This document shows, in pieces, positions 41,139-50,615 of a DNA stretch of 64,000 nt. Both the position numbers and the translations under genes were made by a program. The stretch spans positions 625,268 to 689,267 of the forward strand of contig NZ_BMZE01000003.1 of assembly GCF_014652635.1 (NCBI RefSeq), read 5' to 3'. How positions within the stretch are numbered: the first letter of the stretch is position 1; every line of letters begins with the position of its first letter. The stretch is from Devosia pacifica. Lineage in GTDB: Bacteria > Pseudomonadota > Alphaproteobacteria > Rhizobiales > Devosiaceae. The notes beneath the pieces were generated by a model. The model saw nothing but the letters and a program-made list of their open reading frames with translations, was not told the DNA's origin and did not search any database.

Positions 41139-43280
41139 ATGACCGAAGCCATCGTCACGAAGTTCCGCGTCGGCGGCATGGACTGCGCCAACTGCGCCAG
41201 CAAGGTCGAGAATGCTGTCTCGCGTCTGCCCGGCGTGACCGAGGTTGGGGCGTCCTATACCGCGCGGTCGATGACGGTGACCCACACCGGTGTCCCGGTC
41301 GCCGCCATCCGCAAGGCGGTGAAAGCAGTCGGATACGCGGCGGCGCCTGCCGATGACCCGATGCAAACTCGAGCCGGTCACGCCGATGATCATTTCGAAT
41401 TCGATGAGGGGCCATGGTGGCGTACGCGTAAGGCCATGCTGACCTTGAGCTGCGGGTCGGCGCTGGCGGTTGCGTACTTGGTCGGACAGGTGTTTCCCGA
41501 AATCGGACATTGGGCGTTTCTTATTGCGCTGCTGGTCGGCCTGGTGCCGATCGGTCGCCGTGCCGTTTCCGGTGCCATGCACGGGACGCCGTTCTCGATC
41601 GAGACCTTGATGAGCATCGCCGCCATCGGCGCCGTTTTCATCGGCGCGAGCGAGGAAGCGGCTACCGTAGTCCTTCTGTTCTTGGTCGGTGAGCTCCTCG
41701 AGGGTCTCGCCGCCGGCCGCGCCCGGGCGAGCATTCGAGGCCTGACCGACTTGGTGCCCAAGATCGCGCTGGTGGAGAGGAATGGGGAGACCGAAGACGT
41801 CCAGGCAGACGCTCTGCGCATCGGAGATACGTTGATAGTCCGGCCCGGGGATCGCATTGCAGCGGACGGCGACATCCTGGAGGGCAGCAGCGCCATCGAC
41901 GAGGCGCCGGTTACCGGCGAGAGCGTGCCCAATGCCAAGGGGTTCGGCGACGCGGTGTTCGCCGGAACGATCAACATTGATGCCGTGCTGCGTGTGAACG
42001 TCACTGCCGCTGCAGCGGACAACACCATTGCCCGCGTCGTCAAGCTCGTCGAGGAGGCGCAGGAGAGCAAGGCGCCGACAGAGAGATTTATCGATCGCGT
42101 CTCCAAAGTGTACACGCCCGGCGTCCTGGTTGTTGGTGCACTGGTGGCCTTGGCACCTCCACTGCTGTTCGGCGGCGACTGGAACGAATGGATATACAAG
42201 GGACTGGCCGTTCTTCTGATCGGCTGTCCGTGTGCCCTGGTGATATCCACCCCCGCGGCCATCGCTGCAGGCCTCTCGGCGGGTGCCCGGCGTGGCCTGC
42301 TTCTCAAGGGCGGTGCCGTGCTGGAGGGACTGCGGACCATCACTGCTGTCGCCTTCGACAAGACCGGCACATTGACGGCCGGCAAGCCTGTGGTCACAGA
42401 CATCGTCGCAATCGGTCGGACCGAGACCCAGTTGTTGTCCATGGCAGCGGCGCTGCAGAGCGGTTCTTCCCACCCGCTGGCAATGGCAATTCTCGCCAAG
42501 GCGAAGGAAGCCAACGCGCCGGTACCACCTGCCTTCGGCGCCAAGGCGTTGGCCGGCAAGGGCGTGTCCGGCAATGTGGGCGGCGTCGAGGTGCTATTGG
42601 CATCCCCCTCGGCGGTGGCCGAGACGGTCGCGATTTCTGATGACCTGGCCAGCCGCATCGAAACCTTCAACGACGAAGGCAAGTCGGTTTCCGTCCTGCT
42701 GGCAAATAACCAGGTCGCCGGCCTGTTCGCCATCCGGGACGAGGCGCGCCTTGATGCAGTCGCCAGCCTGAAGGCACTGCGCGATTCCGGCATCGCAACG
42801 GTGATGCTGACCGGAGACAACCGGCGCACGGCAACGGTCATCGGCGCCGGGCTGGGCATCGCGGTTAAGGCAGAGCTGATGCCGGAGGACAAGCAGCGGA
42901 TCGTCCGTGAGATGCGGTCAGCTGGTCAGGTCGTGGCCAAGGTCGGCGACGGGATCAATGACGCGCCCGCCCTGGCCGCTGCCGACATCGGGATTGCCAT
43001 GGGCGGCGGCACCGACGTGGCACTGGAGACCGCCGACGCTGCCGTCCTCCACGGCCGGGTGTCCGATATCCCCGCCATGATAGACCTCTCCAAGGCAACC
43101 ATGGGCAACATCAGGCAGAACATCATGATCGCCCTTGGGCTCAAGGCGGTGTTCCTGGTGACGACCATCATCGGGATCACCGGTCTTTGGGTTGCTATAT
43201 TGGCAGACACTGGGGCTACCGTGATGGTCACGGCCAACGCCATGCGGCTGCTCGGATGGAGACCGAAGCAGTCGGCTTGA
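41139..43280 (+). CDS. P1B-type heavy-metal ATPase (Zn/Cd/Pb class)
   Basis: 713 residues. There is one N-terminal HMA domain (FRVGGMDCANCASKVENAVS), eight helices, TGES loop (APVTGESVPNAKG), metal site IGCPCALVIST at about residue 363, phosphorylated aspartate in FDKTGTLTAGKP at about 407, and hinge [20 protein letters not shown]. The C-terminal ADTGATVMVTANAMRLL is typical of ZntA/CadA-like pumps, which export divalent metals. ATG 41139, with AAAGGG ahead, is chosen because an earlier in-frame ATG at 41112 would lie at or before the likely transcription start of the MerR promoter. The merR gene is divergent. Confidence 0.9.
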   Translation: MTEAIVTKFRVGGMDCANCASKVENAVSRLPGVTEVGASYTARSMTVTHTGVPVAAIRKAVKAVGYAAAPADDPMQTRAGHADDHFEFDEGPWWRTRKAMLTLSCGSALAVAYLVGQVFPEIGHWAFLIALLVGLVPIGRRAVSGAMHGTPFSIETLMSIAAIGAVFIGASEEAATVVLLFLVGELLEGLAAGRARASIRGLTDLVPKIALVERNGETEDVQADALRIGDTLIVRPGDRIAADGDILEGSSAIDEAPVTGESVPNAKGFGDAVFAGTINIDAVLRVNVTAAAADNTIARVVKLVEEAQESKAPTERFIDRVSKVYTPGVLVVGALVALAPPLLFGGDWNEWIYKGLAVLLIGCPCALVISTPAAIAAGLSAGARRGLLLKGGAVLEGLRTITAVAFDKTGTLTAGKPVVTDIVAIGRTETQLLSMAAALQSGSSHPLAMAILAKAKEANAPVPPAFGAKALAGKGVSGNVGGVEVLLASPSAVAETVAISDDLASRIETFNDEGKSVSVLLANNQVAGLFAIRDEARLDAVASLKALRDSGIATVMLTGDNRRTATVIGAGLGIAVKAELMPEDKQRIVREMRSAGQVVAKVGDGINDAPALAAADIGIAMGGGTDVALETADAAVLHGRVSDIPAMIDLSKATMGNIRQNIMIALGLKAVFLVTTIIGITGLWVAILADTGATVMVTANAMRLLGWRPKQSA

Positions 43281-43853
43281 CCGTCCGCTTCACCACTTAT
43301 TGTTATCAAGCGAACTGACAGGAATCCACCCCATGCCGGTCATGCCGCCGGGATCCCCGTCACCGAAGCGACGGCTCAATCGGGGCCGTACGCTGACTGC
43401 CCGGTTCTGGCTAAGCACGGGAAAGAGCCGACGTTCGACCAGCGACCCCTGAACTGCTGCCGGTTCGGTAGACACTAAGTTAGGCTAGTTTAGCTTTCTC
43501 TTCGTATCCCACGGGGCTCAGATAGCCCAGTGTCGGCGCCTCGGGTTGTAGAAGCGCTCGATATAGTCGAACACATCATGGCCCGACCCCGGCCATGATG
43601 AAGCGCGCTCTGGCAAATGGGCAACGCATCGCGATGCGGTAACAAGCGCCGAAGTCCGGTCGTTAAATGCCGATAGCGGCACGGACCAGGGCCGCCTGGC
43701 CCAGGCGCTTACCAGCGGAGTGTGTGTGGCCTCGTCGCGCGACCCAACGGGAAAAAAGGTCTTGTCGTAACCTTTGAGTCGGAAATGCATTCATCTGTTA
43801 CCCAACTGTGATGAACCACGGGCCGCACGGGCGTATAGGGCAGGAAGACTGAA
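43281..43853. other. Gene-poor gap with an IS3 remnant
   Basis: Apart from the IS3-family remnant listed separately, I see no supported gene in these 573 bases. The stretch 43598-43800 is of ordinary base composition with no homology I can recognise. The end carries AGGAAG, the ribosome site of the next gene. Confidence 0.5.
43470..43590 (-). mobile_element. IS3-family transposase 3'-end remnant
   Basis: The minus strand encodes DVFDYIERFYNPRRRH, the conserved C-terminal end of IS3-type OrfB integrases. After a short deletion it continues in another frame as LGYLSPVGYEEKAKLA, stop at 43480-43482. GTGTCTACC just beyond resembles an IS end. Only about 35 residues remain, so it is inactive. Confidence 0.7.
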
Positions 43854-46514
43854 TTGAAGAGCAAGGATATTCACGCGACGACGCCGGCCACCGATCATGG
43901 GCATACGGGGCCGCCCGCTTGCGTGCAGGTTCGCGGCGCGCGCCAGAATAACCTCAAAAATATTGACGTCGATGTACCGCGCGACGCCTTCGTGGTGTTC
44001 ACCGGCATATCGGGCTCGGGCAAGTCATCGCTCGCGTTCGGCACCCTTTATGCCGAAGCCCAGCGGCGTTATCTGGAATCGGTTGCGCCCTATGCCCGTC
44101 GCCTGATCGACCAGGCCGGCGTGCCGGAGGTCGACGCGATCGACGGTTTGCCGCCTGCGGTCGCGTTGCAGCAGCAGCGCGGCTCGGCCAACGCGCGATC
44201 CTCGGTCGGCAGCGTGACGACGCTCTCCAGCCTGGTGCGGATGCTCTATTCGCGCGTCGGCGAATATCCGCGCCATCAACCCATGCTCTATGCGGAGGAT
44301 TTCTCCCCCAACACGGTCGCGGGGGCCTGCGCGACCTGCCACGGCATCGGCCGCGTATATGACGCGGCCGAAGAGACGATGGTGCCTGACGACAGCCTCA
44401 CCATTCGCGACCGGGCGATCGCCGCCTGGCCGACCGCCTGGCATGGCCAGAACCTGCGCGATATCCTCGTTTCGCTCGGCTATGACGTCGATACACCATG
44501 GCGCGACCTGCCGAAAAAGGATCGCGACTGGATCCTCTTCACTGACGAGGCGCCGACGGTGCCGGTCTATGCGGGCCTGACGCCCGAACAGACCCGGACG
44601 GCCCTCAAGCGCCGCATGGAGCCGAGCTACCGCGGCACCTTCACCGGCGCGCGCCGCTATGTGCTGGAAACCTTCGCCAACACTAAGAGCGCGCTGATGA
44701 AGAAGCGCGTCTCGCAATATATCATCGGCCGCGATTGCCCGACCTGCGACGGCAAGCGCCTGAAGCGCGAAGCCCTGTCGGTCAAATTCGCCGGACTCGA
44801 CATTGCCGAGTTCGGCGACCTGACGGTGCTCAAGCTGAAGGACTTGCTGATGCCCGTCGCGCAAGGCGAATATGGGGCGGTCTCCGCCCCCTCAAAGGGC
44901 CATGTTCTGGAAAAAGCGGCCCGCGATGCAGCGGTCGAACAACGGGTTGCGGCGGGCGGCTCTGCGCACAAGAGCGCGCCCGACGTACGCCGCACGCCAA
45001 ATCTCTCCGACGAGAAGCGGATCGCCGCCCAACGCCTTGCCTGCGAATTGATCGAGCGGCTCGAGCCGCTGATCGATCTTGGCCTTGGCTACATTTCGCT
45101 CGACCGCAGCACGCCGTCGCTCTCCTCCGGAGAGCTGCAGCGCTTGCGGCTTGCCACGCAATTGTCGTCACAGCTTTTCGGCGTGGTCTATGTGCTTGAC
45201 GAGCCTTCGGCAGGGTTGCACCCCGCAGATGGCGAAGCCTTGCTCACCATCCTCGAGCGTCTCAAGGCGGCGGGCAACTCCCTGTTCGTCGTCGAACATG
45301 ATCTCGACGTAATCCGCCGCGCGGAATGGCTCGTCGATGTCGGGCCAGGAGCCGGGGAAAAGGGCGGTGAAGTCCTCTACAGCGGGCCGATAGAGGGGCT
45401 TGCCGACGTCGAGACTTCGATCACCCGCCGCTACCTGTTCGCAGAGCCGCTCCGCAGTGAGCGCACACCGCGCGATCCCAAGGCATGGCTACGCCTGGAA
45501 GGGATCAGGCGGAACAATCTCCAGGGTCTCGACGTCGAGTTTCCCATCGGCTGCTTCACCGCTGTCACCGGCGTTTCGGGATCGGGCAAATCCAGTCTTG
45601 TCAGTCAGGCGCTGCCCGAGCTCGTCACGGAACACCTCGGCGGCTCCCCCGTGGCCGAGGAGGAGGATATCGATCCGCTGCTCGATGTTGCGCAGAACGA
45701 CACTGAAGGACGCATTGTCGCAGGCATGGAGCATGTTCGCAGGCTGGTGCGGGTCGATCAGAAACCGATCGGCCGCACGCCGCGCTCGAACCTATCCACC
45801 TACAGCGGCATGTTCGACCATGTGCGACGGATCTTCGCTGATACGCCGCTCGCCCGCCGGCGGCACTACAGCCCGGGAAGGTTCTCGTTCAACGTAGCGC
45901 AAGGCCGCTGCCCTGTGTGCGAGGGCGAGGGATACGTCATGGTGGAGCTGCTGTTCCTGCCGAGTGTTTTTGCCCCGTGCTCGACCTGTCATGGCTCTCG
46001 CTACAACCCGCAAACGCTCGAAGTCGAATGGAACGGGCGCAATATCGCCCAGGTGCTCGATCTGACGGTCGACGATGCGTGCGATTTCTTCGCTGGCGAG
46101 GCATCTGTGATGCGCTCCCTCGACGTGTTGCGGGAGATCGGTCTTGGCTATCTGAGGCTCGGTCAGCCGGCGACCGAGCTGTCTGGCGGGGAGGCGCAGC
46201 GCATCAAGCTGGCGACTGAACTGCAACGCGCTCAACGCGGCAACACGCTCTACATCCTCGACGAGCCAACTTCGGGGCTTCACCCCTCCGATGGCGACCG
46301 GCTGATGCAACACCTGCAGGGCCTCGTAGACGCCGGCAATACCGTCGTAGTCGTCGAACATGACATGCGCGCCATCACACAGGCGGACTGGATCATCGAC
46401 CTGGGACCGGGGGCCGGGGAAGATGGGGGCCGTATCGTTGCCAGCGGCGTCCCTGGCGTCGTTGCGGAAGCGGAAGGCAGTCTTACCGCCCGCTATCTCA
46501 AGGCGGCGCTGTAG
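43854..46514 (+). CDS. UvrA2-type excinuclease ATPase (class II UvrA)
   Basis: 886 residues with two ABC ATPase units. Walker A motifs are [20 protein letters not shown] at about residue 50 and [20 protein letters not shown] at about 572, with signatures [16 protein letters not shown] and [17 protein letters not shown]. Zinc-finger cysteines appear as [26 protein letters not shown] and CSTCHGSRY. The length is shorter than canonical UvrA (about 940-970), with a reduced region after the first Walker A, as in UvrA2 proteins tied to DNA-damaging drug tolerance. TTG 43854 follows AGGAAG. There is no uvrB or uvrC in the window. Confidence 0.85.
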   Translation: MKSKDIHATTPATDHGHTGPPACVQVRGARQNNLKNIDVDVPRDAFVVFTGISGSGKSSLAFGTLYAEAQRRYLESVAPYARRLIDQAGVPEVDAIDGLPPAVALQQQRGSANARSSVGSVTTLSSLVRMLYSRVGEYPRHQPMLYAEDFSPNTVAGACATCHGIGRVYDAAEETMVPDDSLTIRDRAIAAWPTAWHGQNLRDILVSLGYDVDTPWRDLPKKDRDWILFTDEAPTVPVYAGLTPEQTRTALKRRMEPSYRGTFTGARRYVLETFANTKSALMKKRVSQYIIGRDCPTCDGKRLKREALSVKFAGLDIAEFGDLTVLKLKDLLMPVAQGEYGAVSAPSKGHVLEKAARDAAVEQRVAAGGSAHKSAPDVRRTPNLSDEKRIAAQRLACELIERLEPLIDLGLGYISLDRSTPSLSSGELQRLRLATQLSSQLFGVVYVLDEPSAGLHPADGEALLTILERLKAAGNSLFVVEHDLDVIRRAEWLVDVGPGAGEKGGEVLYSGPIEGLADVETSITRRYLFAEPLRSERTPRDPKAWLRLEGIRRNNLQGLDVEFPIGCFTAVTGVSGSGKSSLVSQALPELVTEHLGGSPVAEEEDIDPLLDVAQNDTEGRIVAGMEHVRRLVRVDQKPIGRTPRSNLSTYSGMFDHVRRIFADTPLARRRHYSPGRFSFNVAQGRCPVCEGEGYVMVELLFLPSVFAPCSTCHGSRYNPQTLEVEWNGRNIAQVLDLTVDDACDFFAGEASVMRSLDVLREIGLGYLRLGQPATELSGGEAQRIKLATELQRAQRGNTLYILDEPTSGLHPSDGDRLMQHLQGLVDAGNTVVVVEHDMRAITQADWIIDLGPGAGEDGGRIVASGVPGVVAEAEGSLTARYLKAAL

Positions 46515-46673
46515 GTCGTAAATCTGGCCGAACGCACGTTCGATCAGGTGCATCTCAACCACACGTTGGAATGGGTCGAATCTGGAAGCGGGAGCCAGCG
46601 ATGTGTCACCGTGGTTGACGCGGCTTAGGGTTTGAGTGCCCGTCAGGTGCGCCATGTTCGTGTGATATGCGGC

Positions 46674-46706
46674 GTGGCGGACGGCCAATCGCTGGCCATC
46701 CGCCAC
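46674..46706. terminator. Terminator-like hairpin between uvrA2 and the DJ-1/PfpI gene
   Basis: GTGGCGGACGGCCA and TGGCCATCCGCCAC form a 14-base stem with one mismatch and a five-base loop. Placed between convergent genes (uvrA2 stop 46514, PfpI stop 46770), it could terminate both. A modest T-rich run follows on the plus strand. Confidence 0.6.
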
Positions 46707-46769
46707 ACTTGCTTTGTGCGGACCTTCTCCAGGAGAGGGCTCTCACATGGTTCGTCGAAAAGCCCCGTC

Positions 46770-47339
46770 TTAATTCCCTGCTTCGAGCGCTACGCCCACA
46801 CCTTCTGCGATTTCCTCAACGAGTTTGGCACAGAAGGCGGGCAAATCATTGGGATCGCGGCTGGTAACAAGGCCGTTGTCGACCACGACTTCCTCATTGG
46901 TCCATGCACCGCCGGCGTTCTCGATATCGACCTTCAGCGTCGGGTAGGACGTCAAGGTGCGACCCTTAAGCACGCCCGCCTCGATCAATGTCCAGGGTGC
47001 ATGGCATATAGCCGCAACCGGTTTTTTTTGATCGAAGAAAGCCCGGATGAAACCAATTGCCTCGACGCTGCCGCGCAGCTTGTCGGCACCAACAGTCCCT
47101 CCGGGCACAACAAGTCCGTCGAAATCGTCGGCTTTGACCTCGGAAAACGTCTTGTCGATAGTATAGCTGCCGCCCTCGTCAAGGTCGCTATTGACTGTAC
47201 GAGCCACGCCCGTTTCAAAACTGACCACGGTCACTTTGCCGCCAGCCTCCTCGACAGCTTGCTTGGGCTTCGAGAATTCTGGTTCTTCCGTCCCGCGGGG
47301 TGCGATCAGAATGGCAACTGATTTGCCTTCCAAAGTCAT
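46770..47339 (-). CDS. DJ-1/PfpI-family protein (YhbO-like deglycase/protease family)
   Basis: 189 residues. It begins VAILIAPRGTEEPEFSKPKQ (with the conserved glutamate of the nucleophile environment), then DFDGLVVPGGTVGADKLRGS and the nucleophile elbow PVAAICHAPWTLIEAGVLKG, with the cysteine at about residue 111. Length and motifs match PfpI/YhbO stress proteins, reported as glyoxalase or deglycase enzymes. GGAAAT lies ahead of the ATG. It is 31 bases downstream of the formaldehyde dehydrogenase gene, and both would handle reactive carbonyls, so co-transcription is plausible. Confidence 0.9.
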   Translation of the reverse strand: MTLEGKSVAILIAPRGTEEPEFSKPKQAVEEAGGKVTVVSFETGVARTVNSDLDEGGSYTIDKTFSEVKADDFDGLVVPGGTVGADKLRGSVEAIGFIRAFFDQKKPVAAICHAPWTLIEAGVLKGRTLTSYPTLKVDIENAGGAWTNEEVVVDNGLVTSRDPNDLPAFCAKLVEEIAEGVGVALEAGN

Positions 47340-47370
47340 AATTTATTTCCTATTCCGTCGAAGACTAAGG

Positions 47371-48510
47371 TCAGGTGCCGGGCTTGAGCAAGACCTTCGT
47401 CCAACCACCATCGCGCTCGTCGAAATGCTTGTAGGCGTCTGGTGCCTGATCAAGCGGCAGCCGGTGCGAGATGATTTGGGCAGGATTGGCCCGGCCATGC
47501 TCGATAAGGTTCATCAGCCGCCGGTTATAATGCTTTACATTACATTGTCCGGTGCCGATCTTCTGCCCCTTGAACCAGAAGTTGCCGAAGTCGAACGCAA
47601 TCTTGCCTTCCTTCTGAAGATCGTCGGGCGCGTTCGGGTCTTCCGGAACGAACACGCCGACGACGCCGATTCCGCCGGTGGCCTTCGTGCTTTTGACGAG
47701 GCAGTTCATCGTGTAATTGCTGCGCTCCTTGCCGTGGCGATCGCAACACTGATACCCGACCGCCTCGACCCCCCGGTCGGTCCCGCGGCCGTCGGTTGCG
47801 TCAAGGATCTGCTGGGCGGGATCGCCCTTGCGCATGTCGATCGGAATCGCGCCCATCGCCTCGGCCAGTTTCAAGCGGTCATCGTGAGAATCGACCACGA
47901 AGATCTGAGAGGCACCGCGAATTTGGGCTGAGTGCGCGGCCATCAAACCGACCGGACCAGCGCCGTAGATCGCGATGCTTTCGCCGGGCAGGAAACCGGA
48001 CATTTCGACGCCGTGCCAACCCGTCGGGAAGATGTCGGAGAGCATGACATAGTCATCCTCCTTCTCCTCAGCGTCCTCGGGCAGCTTCAGACAATTGAAG
48101 TCCGCATAAGGAACGCGCATCAACTCGGCCTGACCGCCTTGCCACGGCCCCATCTCGGCAAAGCCATACGCTGCGCCGGCGGTTCCGGGGTTGGTCGTGA
48201 GGCAAAACGCCGTCAGACCGCGTTCGCAATTTTCGCAGAACCCGCAACCCACGTTGAACGGCATACAGACGCGATCGCCTTTCTTGATCCGATCTACGGC
48301 AGCGCCGACCTCGATGACTTCGCCAAGGTTTTCGTGACCGAAGACCCTGCCCTTCTCGAAGCTGGTACGGCCATCGTACATGTGAAGGTCAGACCCGCAA
48401 ATGTTGGTGGTGGTCACCCGAATGATCACATCGGTCGGTTTCTCGATCTTGGGATCGTCGATGGTATTGACAGAAACATCTTTAGGCCCGTTGTACACGA
48501 CAGCTTTCAC
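47371..48510 (-). CDS. Zinc alcohol dehydrogenase family, glutathione-independent formaldehyde dehydrogenase-like
   Basis: 379 residues. It has catalytic zinc ligands ICGSDLHMYDGR and GHENLGEVIEVGAAVD, structural zinc cysteines CGFCENCERGLTAFC, the NAD loop YGAGPVGLMAAHSA, and the long insertion VGYQCCDRHGKERSN typical of Pseudomonas-type formaldehyde dehydrogenase. It oxidises formaldehyde or related aldehydes with bound NAD. It starts at GTG 48510 preceded by GAAAGGAAAAG. A DJ-1/PfpI gene follows in the same direction, suggesting an aldehyde-stress unit. Confidence 0.9.
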   Translation of the reverse strand: MKAVVYNGPKDVSVNTIDDPKIEKPTDVIIRVTTTNICGSDLHMYDGRTSFEKGRVFGHENLGEVIEVGAAVDRIKKGDRVCMPFNVGCGFCENCERGLTAFCLTTNPGTAGAAYGFAEMGPWQGGQAELMRVPYADFNCLKLPEDAEEKEDDYVMLSDIFPTGWHGVEMSGFLPGESIAIYGAGPVGLMAAHSAQIRGASQIFVVDSHDDRLKLAEAMGAIPIDMRKGDPAQQILDATDGRGTDRGVEAVGYQCCDRHGKERSNYTMNCLVKSTKATGGIGVVGVFVPEDPNAPDDLQKEGKIAFDFGNFWFKGQKIGTGQCNVKHYNRRLMNLIEHGRANPAQIISHRLPLDQAPDAYKHFDERDGGWTKVLLKPGT

Positions 48511-48840
48511 GGATCTTTTCCTTTCGCAGCTCTTCTCAACGCGTCATCAAATCAAAAGCTTGGTGATGATCCGGTCCATCGCAACGGCGGAGGAAATCGC
48601 ACCCTTCCAAGATCTCAGTTTCCTTAACCTTCTACTACCTGAAAGGTTCCTTCCCGTAGGGCCATCCTAGGATCGATTCACGGCGGTTTCTGAATGACTG
48701 GGCCAGAACGGCCGAATAACGCGCCAAGCGGAGGCGACCCGCGCCGCGCGGGAGGCGCGCCCGGCGCCCGAGCCCGCCGCCGTCGACTGAACCGCGTCGA
48801 CTGAGCCGGCGCCGCCGCGCCCGGCACCGTGCTCCAAGGC

Positions 48841-49260
48841 TCAGCCGCGCGCGAACGCCTGCGCCGCCGCCTCGGCCACGCCCTGGTCTTGCTTGCCGGT
48901 GCCGCCCGACACGCCCACCGAGCCGATCACCGTCTCGCCCTCCTTGACCGGCACGCCCCCGGCGAAGATCATCACCTTGCCGTCGTTGGAGGCATGGATG
49001 CCGTAGAAGTCGGCGCCCGGCTGGGCGAGCTTCTCCAGCGCCTTGGTCTCGACGTCGAACGCGCGCGCCGTCCACGCCTTGCCGATCGCGATGTCGACGC
49101 TGCCGCGCCACGCACCGTCCATCCGCGCGAACGCTAGGAGGCAGCCGCCCGCGTCCACCACCGCGATGTTCATCGGGTTGCCGATCCGCTCGGCCTCCGC
49201 GATCCCCGCATCGATGATCGTCCGCGCGTCGTTCAAGTCGAGCGTCTGGGTGGTGCGCAT
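48841..49260 (-). CDS. GlcG/HbpS-family heme-binding-like protein, unusually G+C-rich
   Basis: 139 residues of the PF03928 (GlcG/HbpS) family. It has ARTIIDAGIAEAERIGNPMN, VVDAGGCLLAFARMDGAWRG, IGKAWTARAFDVET and GVPVKEGETVIGSVGVSGG. Members bind heme or act in redox sensing; the function here is open. The base composition is striking: in 48841-48960 only 28 of 120 bases are A or T (77% G+C), against about 63% in a line of the neighbouring dehydrogenase gene. This suggests acquisition from a high-G+C organism. The G+C-rich block extends over about 48720-49350, including GTCGACTGA tandem repeats at 48781-48807. Confidence 0.8.
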   Translation of the reverse strand: MRTTQTLDLNDARTIIDAGIAEAERIGNPMNIAVVDAGGCLLAFARMDGAWRGSVDIAIGKAWTARAFDVETKALEKLAQPGADFYGIHASNDGKVMIFAGGVPVKEGETVIGSVGVSGGTGKQDQGVAEAAAQAFARG

Positions 49261-49372
49261 GGCGTGTCTCCGTGGCCGGCTCGGGGAAAGCAGCTCAACG
49301 CACGCCGCCGCGCCCGGGTCCCCCCCCCGACGCGGGCGATGAGAGCGACGCGCTAGGGTGCCGACCGCTCCG

Positions 49373-49666
49373 CTATTTCGCGGCCAGCAGGGTGAACTTG
49401 TGAATCTGCGGCGGTTCAGAAAACAGTTCTTCTGCCTTGTCCATCAGTGCGGCGGCAACCTTGCCGTCAAGATGGGCCTGCCGATCCTCCTCTGTGTCGA
49501 ACGTATCGAAGATCGCGTACGCACCGGGACCTTCCTCGATCGCATACCAGGTCACAGTGCCCGCCTCAGCTTGAACGAGCGGCAATGCCGAGGTCAGGAA
49601 ATTGGCGACATCGCGCTCTTTTCCGGGCTTGGCCTTCAGTGGTACATACAGGGCAAGTTTGGGCAT
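49373..49666 (-). CDS. Antibiotic biosynthesis monooxygenase (ABM) domain protein
   Basis: 97 residues of the dimeric ABM/LsrG-like ferredoxin fold. It has LALYVPLKAKPGKERDVANF, VQAEAGTVTWYAIEEGPGAY and AIFDTFDTEEDRQAHLDGKV. These small cytosolic proteins are quinol- or heme-modifying oxygenases or quinone-stress proteins. GAGGAGTC precedes the ATG. It is notably similar in plan (PGK, TVTWYA, FDTF) to each half of the exported two-domain protein at 52541, which is of interest. The decayed SDR gene upstream may once have shared its operon. Confidence 0.85.
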   Translation of the reverse strand: MPKLALYVPLKAKPGKERDVANFLTSALPLVQAEAGTVTWYAIEEGPGAYAIFDTFDTEEDRQAHLDGKVAAALMDKAEELFSEPPQIHKFTLLAAK

Positions 49667-49777
49667 AAATGACTCCTCAAGTGAAACGGACAGATATTAT
49701 TCGGCAAAGTAACGGACGAGCGGGCCGGTAGGTTCCCCATGAGGCGGAGCACACGCGACCCCGCCTCCTCGTCGAAA

Positions 49778-50497
49778 TCAGAACTGCTGTGCGGTCGGCC
49801 GGATGACGATCGCGTCGACGTCGACGTCATCAGGTTGTTCGACAGCGAACGCGATAGCACGCGCCACCGATGCCGCCGGGACGGCCTGCTTGTAGAAGTC
49901 CAGCACCGTCTCGGCAGCCGCGCTAGAGGTCGTGAACTTCAAATCGCTTTCGACAGCTCCAGGCTCGATTGACGTGACCCGGACCTTTTCCCCCATCTCG
50001 GGCGCAAGCCCTCGCTGATCGCGCTGACGGCGAACTTGGTGCCGGAGTAGACCGTGCCGCCCGGTGCGAAGACCTTGATGCCCGCAACCGAGCTCAAGTT
50101 GATGATGTGACCGCTGCCCTGCTCGAGAAAACCGGGAAGGGCCGCCGCGATGCCGTAGAGCGTACCCTTCAGATTGACGTCGATCATCTGGTCCCACTCG
50201 TCGGTGTTGACCTCGGCCATCGGACGGATCGGCATCAGCCCGGCGTTATTGATCAGCACGTCGAGGCGGCCGAAGTCGGCAATGATTGCGGCGACGACGG
50301 ACTGGATCACTGATTTATCGGTCACGTCCAGCGCGTAGCTACGTGCCGTGCCGCCAATTGCGGCGATGTCCGCGACGACCTCGTCGAGCCTGTTCTTGCG
50401 CCGCGCGGCGATGGCCACCTTGGCGCCGCGTTCCGCGAGAAGACGCGCGGTTTACGCGCCGATGCCGGTGCTGCCGCCGGTAATGAGAACAGGAGCT
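49778..50497 (-). pseudogene. Short-chain dehydrogenase/reductase, inactivated
   Basis: An SDR gene in pieces. VLITGGSTGIGA is followed by an in-frame TAA (about 50452-50454), then [38 protein letters not shown], the catalytic YSGTK (in [20 protein letters not shown]), and after a one-base shift near 50003 [19 protein letters not shown] to the stop at 49778. So it carries a nonsense codon in the nucleotide-binding loop, a frameshift and no proper start. Its 5' end meets an MFS fragment in the opposite orientation at about 50500. Confidence 0.8.
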
Positions 50498-50501
50498 CAT
50501 G

Positions 50502-50615
50502 CCGGGCCGCGTTGGGATGGTTGCCGGTATCTTCTTCGGATTTGCCTTTGGTGCCGGCGGCATTGCAGCCGCAGCTCTGGGCGCTCTGGCCGACGTCCGC
50601 TCTGATTGGCGCTAG
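50502..50615 (+). pseudogene. MFS transporter (Fsr-like) C-terminal fragment
   Basis: Only GRVGMVAGIFFGFAFGAGGI followed by AAAALGALADV remains, then divergent sequence to TAG. In Fsr-like MFS proteins this segment precedes the final helices. Its 5' end is at the broken 5' end of the SDR gene. A second, more decayed fragment of the same protein region lies at 39220-39350. Confidence 0.65.

Noticed and set aside
41390-42892. Long minus-strand frames opposite the first P-type ATPase (also 41088-42473)
   Set aside because: Ser/Ala/Pro-rich and His/Asp/Gly-rich low-complexity translations typical of antisense frames.
43518-43790. A 90-codon minus-strand frame as a full transposase
   Set aside because: Only the final 16-18 residues match IS3-family OrfB; the rest is unrelated.
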